From positions 1 to 5,809 of the forward strand of contig DLXG01000224.1 in assembly GCA_003448875.1 (NCBI GenBank): a stretch of DNA of 5,809 nucleotides, given 5' to 3'. The stretch comes from Anaerolineaceae bacterium (GTDB lineage: Bacteria > Chloroflexota > Anaerolineae > Anaerolineales > Anaerolineaceae). Positions 5,453-5,809 of this stretch are shown one piece after another. The notes beneath the pieces are model-generated. The model saw nothing but the letters and a program-made list of their open reading frames with translations, made no database searches and was not told where the DNA came from. Position numbers and translations under genes: made by a program. Within the stretch, counting starts at the first letter, position 1; each line of letters begins with the position of its first letter.

Positions 5453-5493
5453 AAAAAAATACCCTCCCTGAGAATTCAGGGAGGGCTTCTTTT
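5453..5493. terminator. bidirectional intrinsic terminator between convergent genes
   Basis: CCCTCCCTGA (5462-5471) pairs perfectly over 10 bp with TCAGGGAGGG (5476-5485) around a GAAT loop. A run of A (5453-5459) lies on the left and CTTCTTTT on the right. It can end both the lipoprotein gene (stop at 5449) and the opposing oxidoreductase gene (stop at 5495). Confidence 0.92.
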
Positions 5494-5494
5494 C

Positions 5495-5809
5495 CTAAAC
5501 TTTTTCTGCCAGATAGCGCGCCCCTTCGCGCAAGGCCTGATAGTTTTTGGGCAGCAGTTTGTGGTGGCGCTCCGGCAGGTGTTCCTGCAGGGCTTTCTCA
5601 ACCGCTTCAATACTTAGCACCGATAAATTGGCAAGGAAAGCCCCCAGCATGACCATATTGGCCATGCGCCGGTCGCCCAGCTGCTCGGCAATGTCGTTGG
5701 CTGGTACCAGCACCACCTGAATATCTTTGCGTTCGGGCGTACGGTCGATAATCGAGGAATTGACCACCAGCAGCCCGCCCGGCTTGACCAGCGGCTCGTA
5801 TTTTTACAC
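5495..5809 (-). CDS. 2-oxoacid:acceptor oxidoreductase, gamma subunit (C-terminal part, runs off window; possible frameshift)
   Basis: The C-terminal end of a pyruvate/2-oxoglutarate-type ferredoxin oxidoreductase gamma subunit, which works with TPP-binding and other subunits to oxidise 2-oxoacids to acyl-CoA. The readable part is KYEPLVKPGG, then NSSIIDRTPER, VVLVPANDIAEQLG and RMANMVMLGAFLA, which is typical of KorC/PorG C-termini. The frame ends at a stop at 5495-5497, just before the shared terminator. Going upstream, a TAA (5804-5806) falls in frame immediately before KYEP, next to a run of five A on the coding strand. Homologues continue N-terminally from this point, so one extra A (GTAAAATAC would read V-K-Y), a sequencing error or a real pseudogene are the likely explanations. 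The GTG at 5767 lies inside the domain and is unlikely to be a true start. The companion subunits are outside the window. Pyruvate versus 2-oxoglutarate specificity cannot be told. Confidence 0.75.

Overview
The window looks like chromosomal DNA of a Chloroflexota bacterium, most likely of Anaerolineae type. This is inferred from style, not from a marker gene: Thr/Pro-rich exported proteins, a LIPVTG-type C-terminal sorting signal, a lipoprotein with a low-complexity linker before a beta-propeller, and the character of the LysS and GreA proteins. No rRNA, tRNA, CRISPR array or transposase was found.

Layout: (1) 1-399 is a 5' regulatory region. An AT-rich inverted repeat lies next to a near-consensus sigma70 promoter (TTGATC-17-TATAAT, 78-106). 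A leader of about 290 nt follows, holding two tandem copies of the same pseudoknot-capable RNA motif (156-227 and 267-336). The 3' end of copy 2 is also the left arm of an intrinsic terminator (328-359). (2) 400-1824 (+) encodes a wall- or surface-anchored protein: signal peptide, TapA/YqxM-like domain, Thr-Pro heptad repeats, a second small domain, an 18-residue repeat stalk and a C-terminal sorting signal. (3) A bidirectional terminator (1843-1878) separates it from lysS (1894-3423, -). (4) greA (3513-3977, -) lies upstream of lysS in the same direction, with an intrinsic terminator (3459-3494) between them. greA has a good promoter (4096-4124) and a leader of about 110 nt containing a hairpin. 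(5) A divergent lipoprotein gene (4220-5449, +) encodes a predicted extracytoplasmic beta-propeller. (6) A second bidirectional terminator (5453-5493) separates it from the C-terminal part of a 2-oxoacid:acceptor oxidoreductase gamma subunit (5495 to window edge, -). That reading frame has a stop codon close to the edge.

lysS and greA are housekeeping genes for translation and for rescue of stalled transcription. The 2-oxoacid oxidoreductase suggests ferredoxin-linked, probably anaerobic or microaerobic, metabolism. The most interesting part is the first 1.8 kb: a surface protein with a domain resembling the biofilm-fibre assembly protein TapA, placed under what appears to be a tandem, terminator-coupled riboswitch-like leader that I cannot assign to a known class. 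The natural hypothesis is signal-controlled expression of a matrix or adhesion protein.
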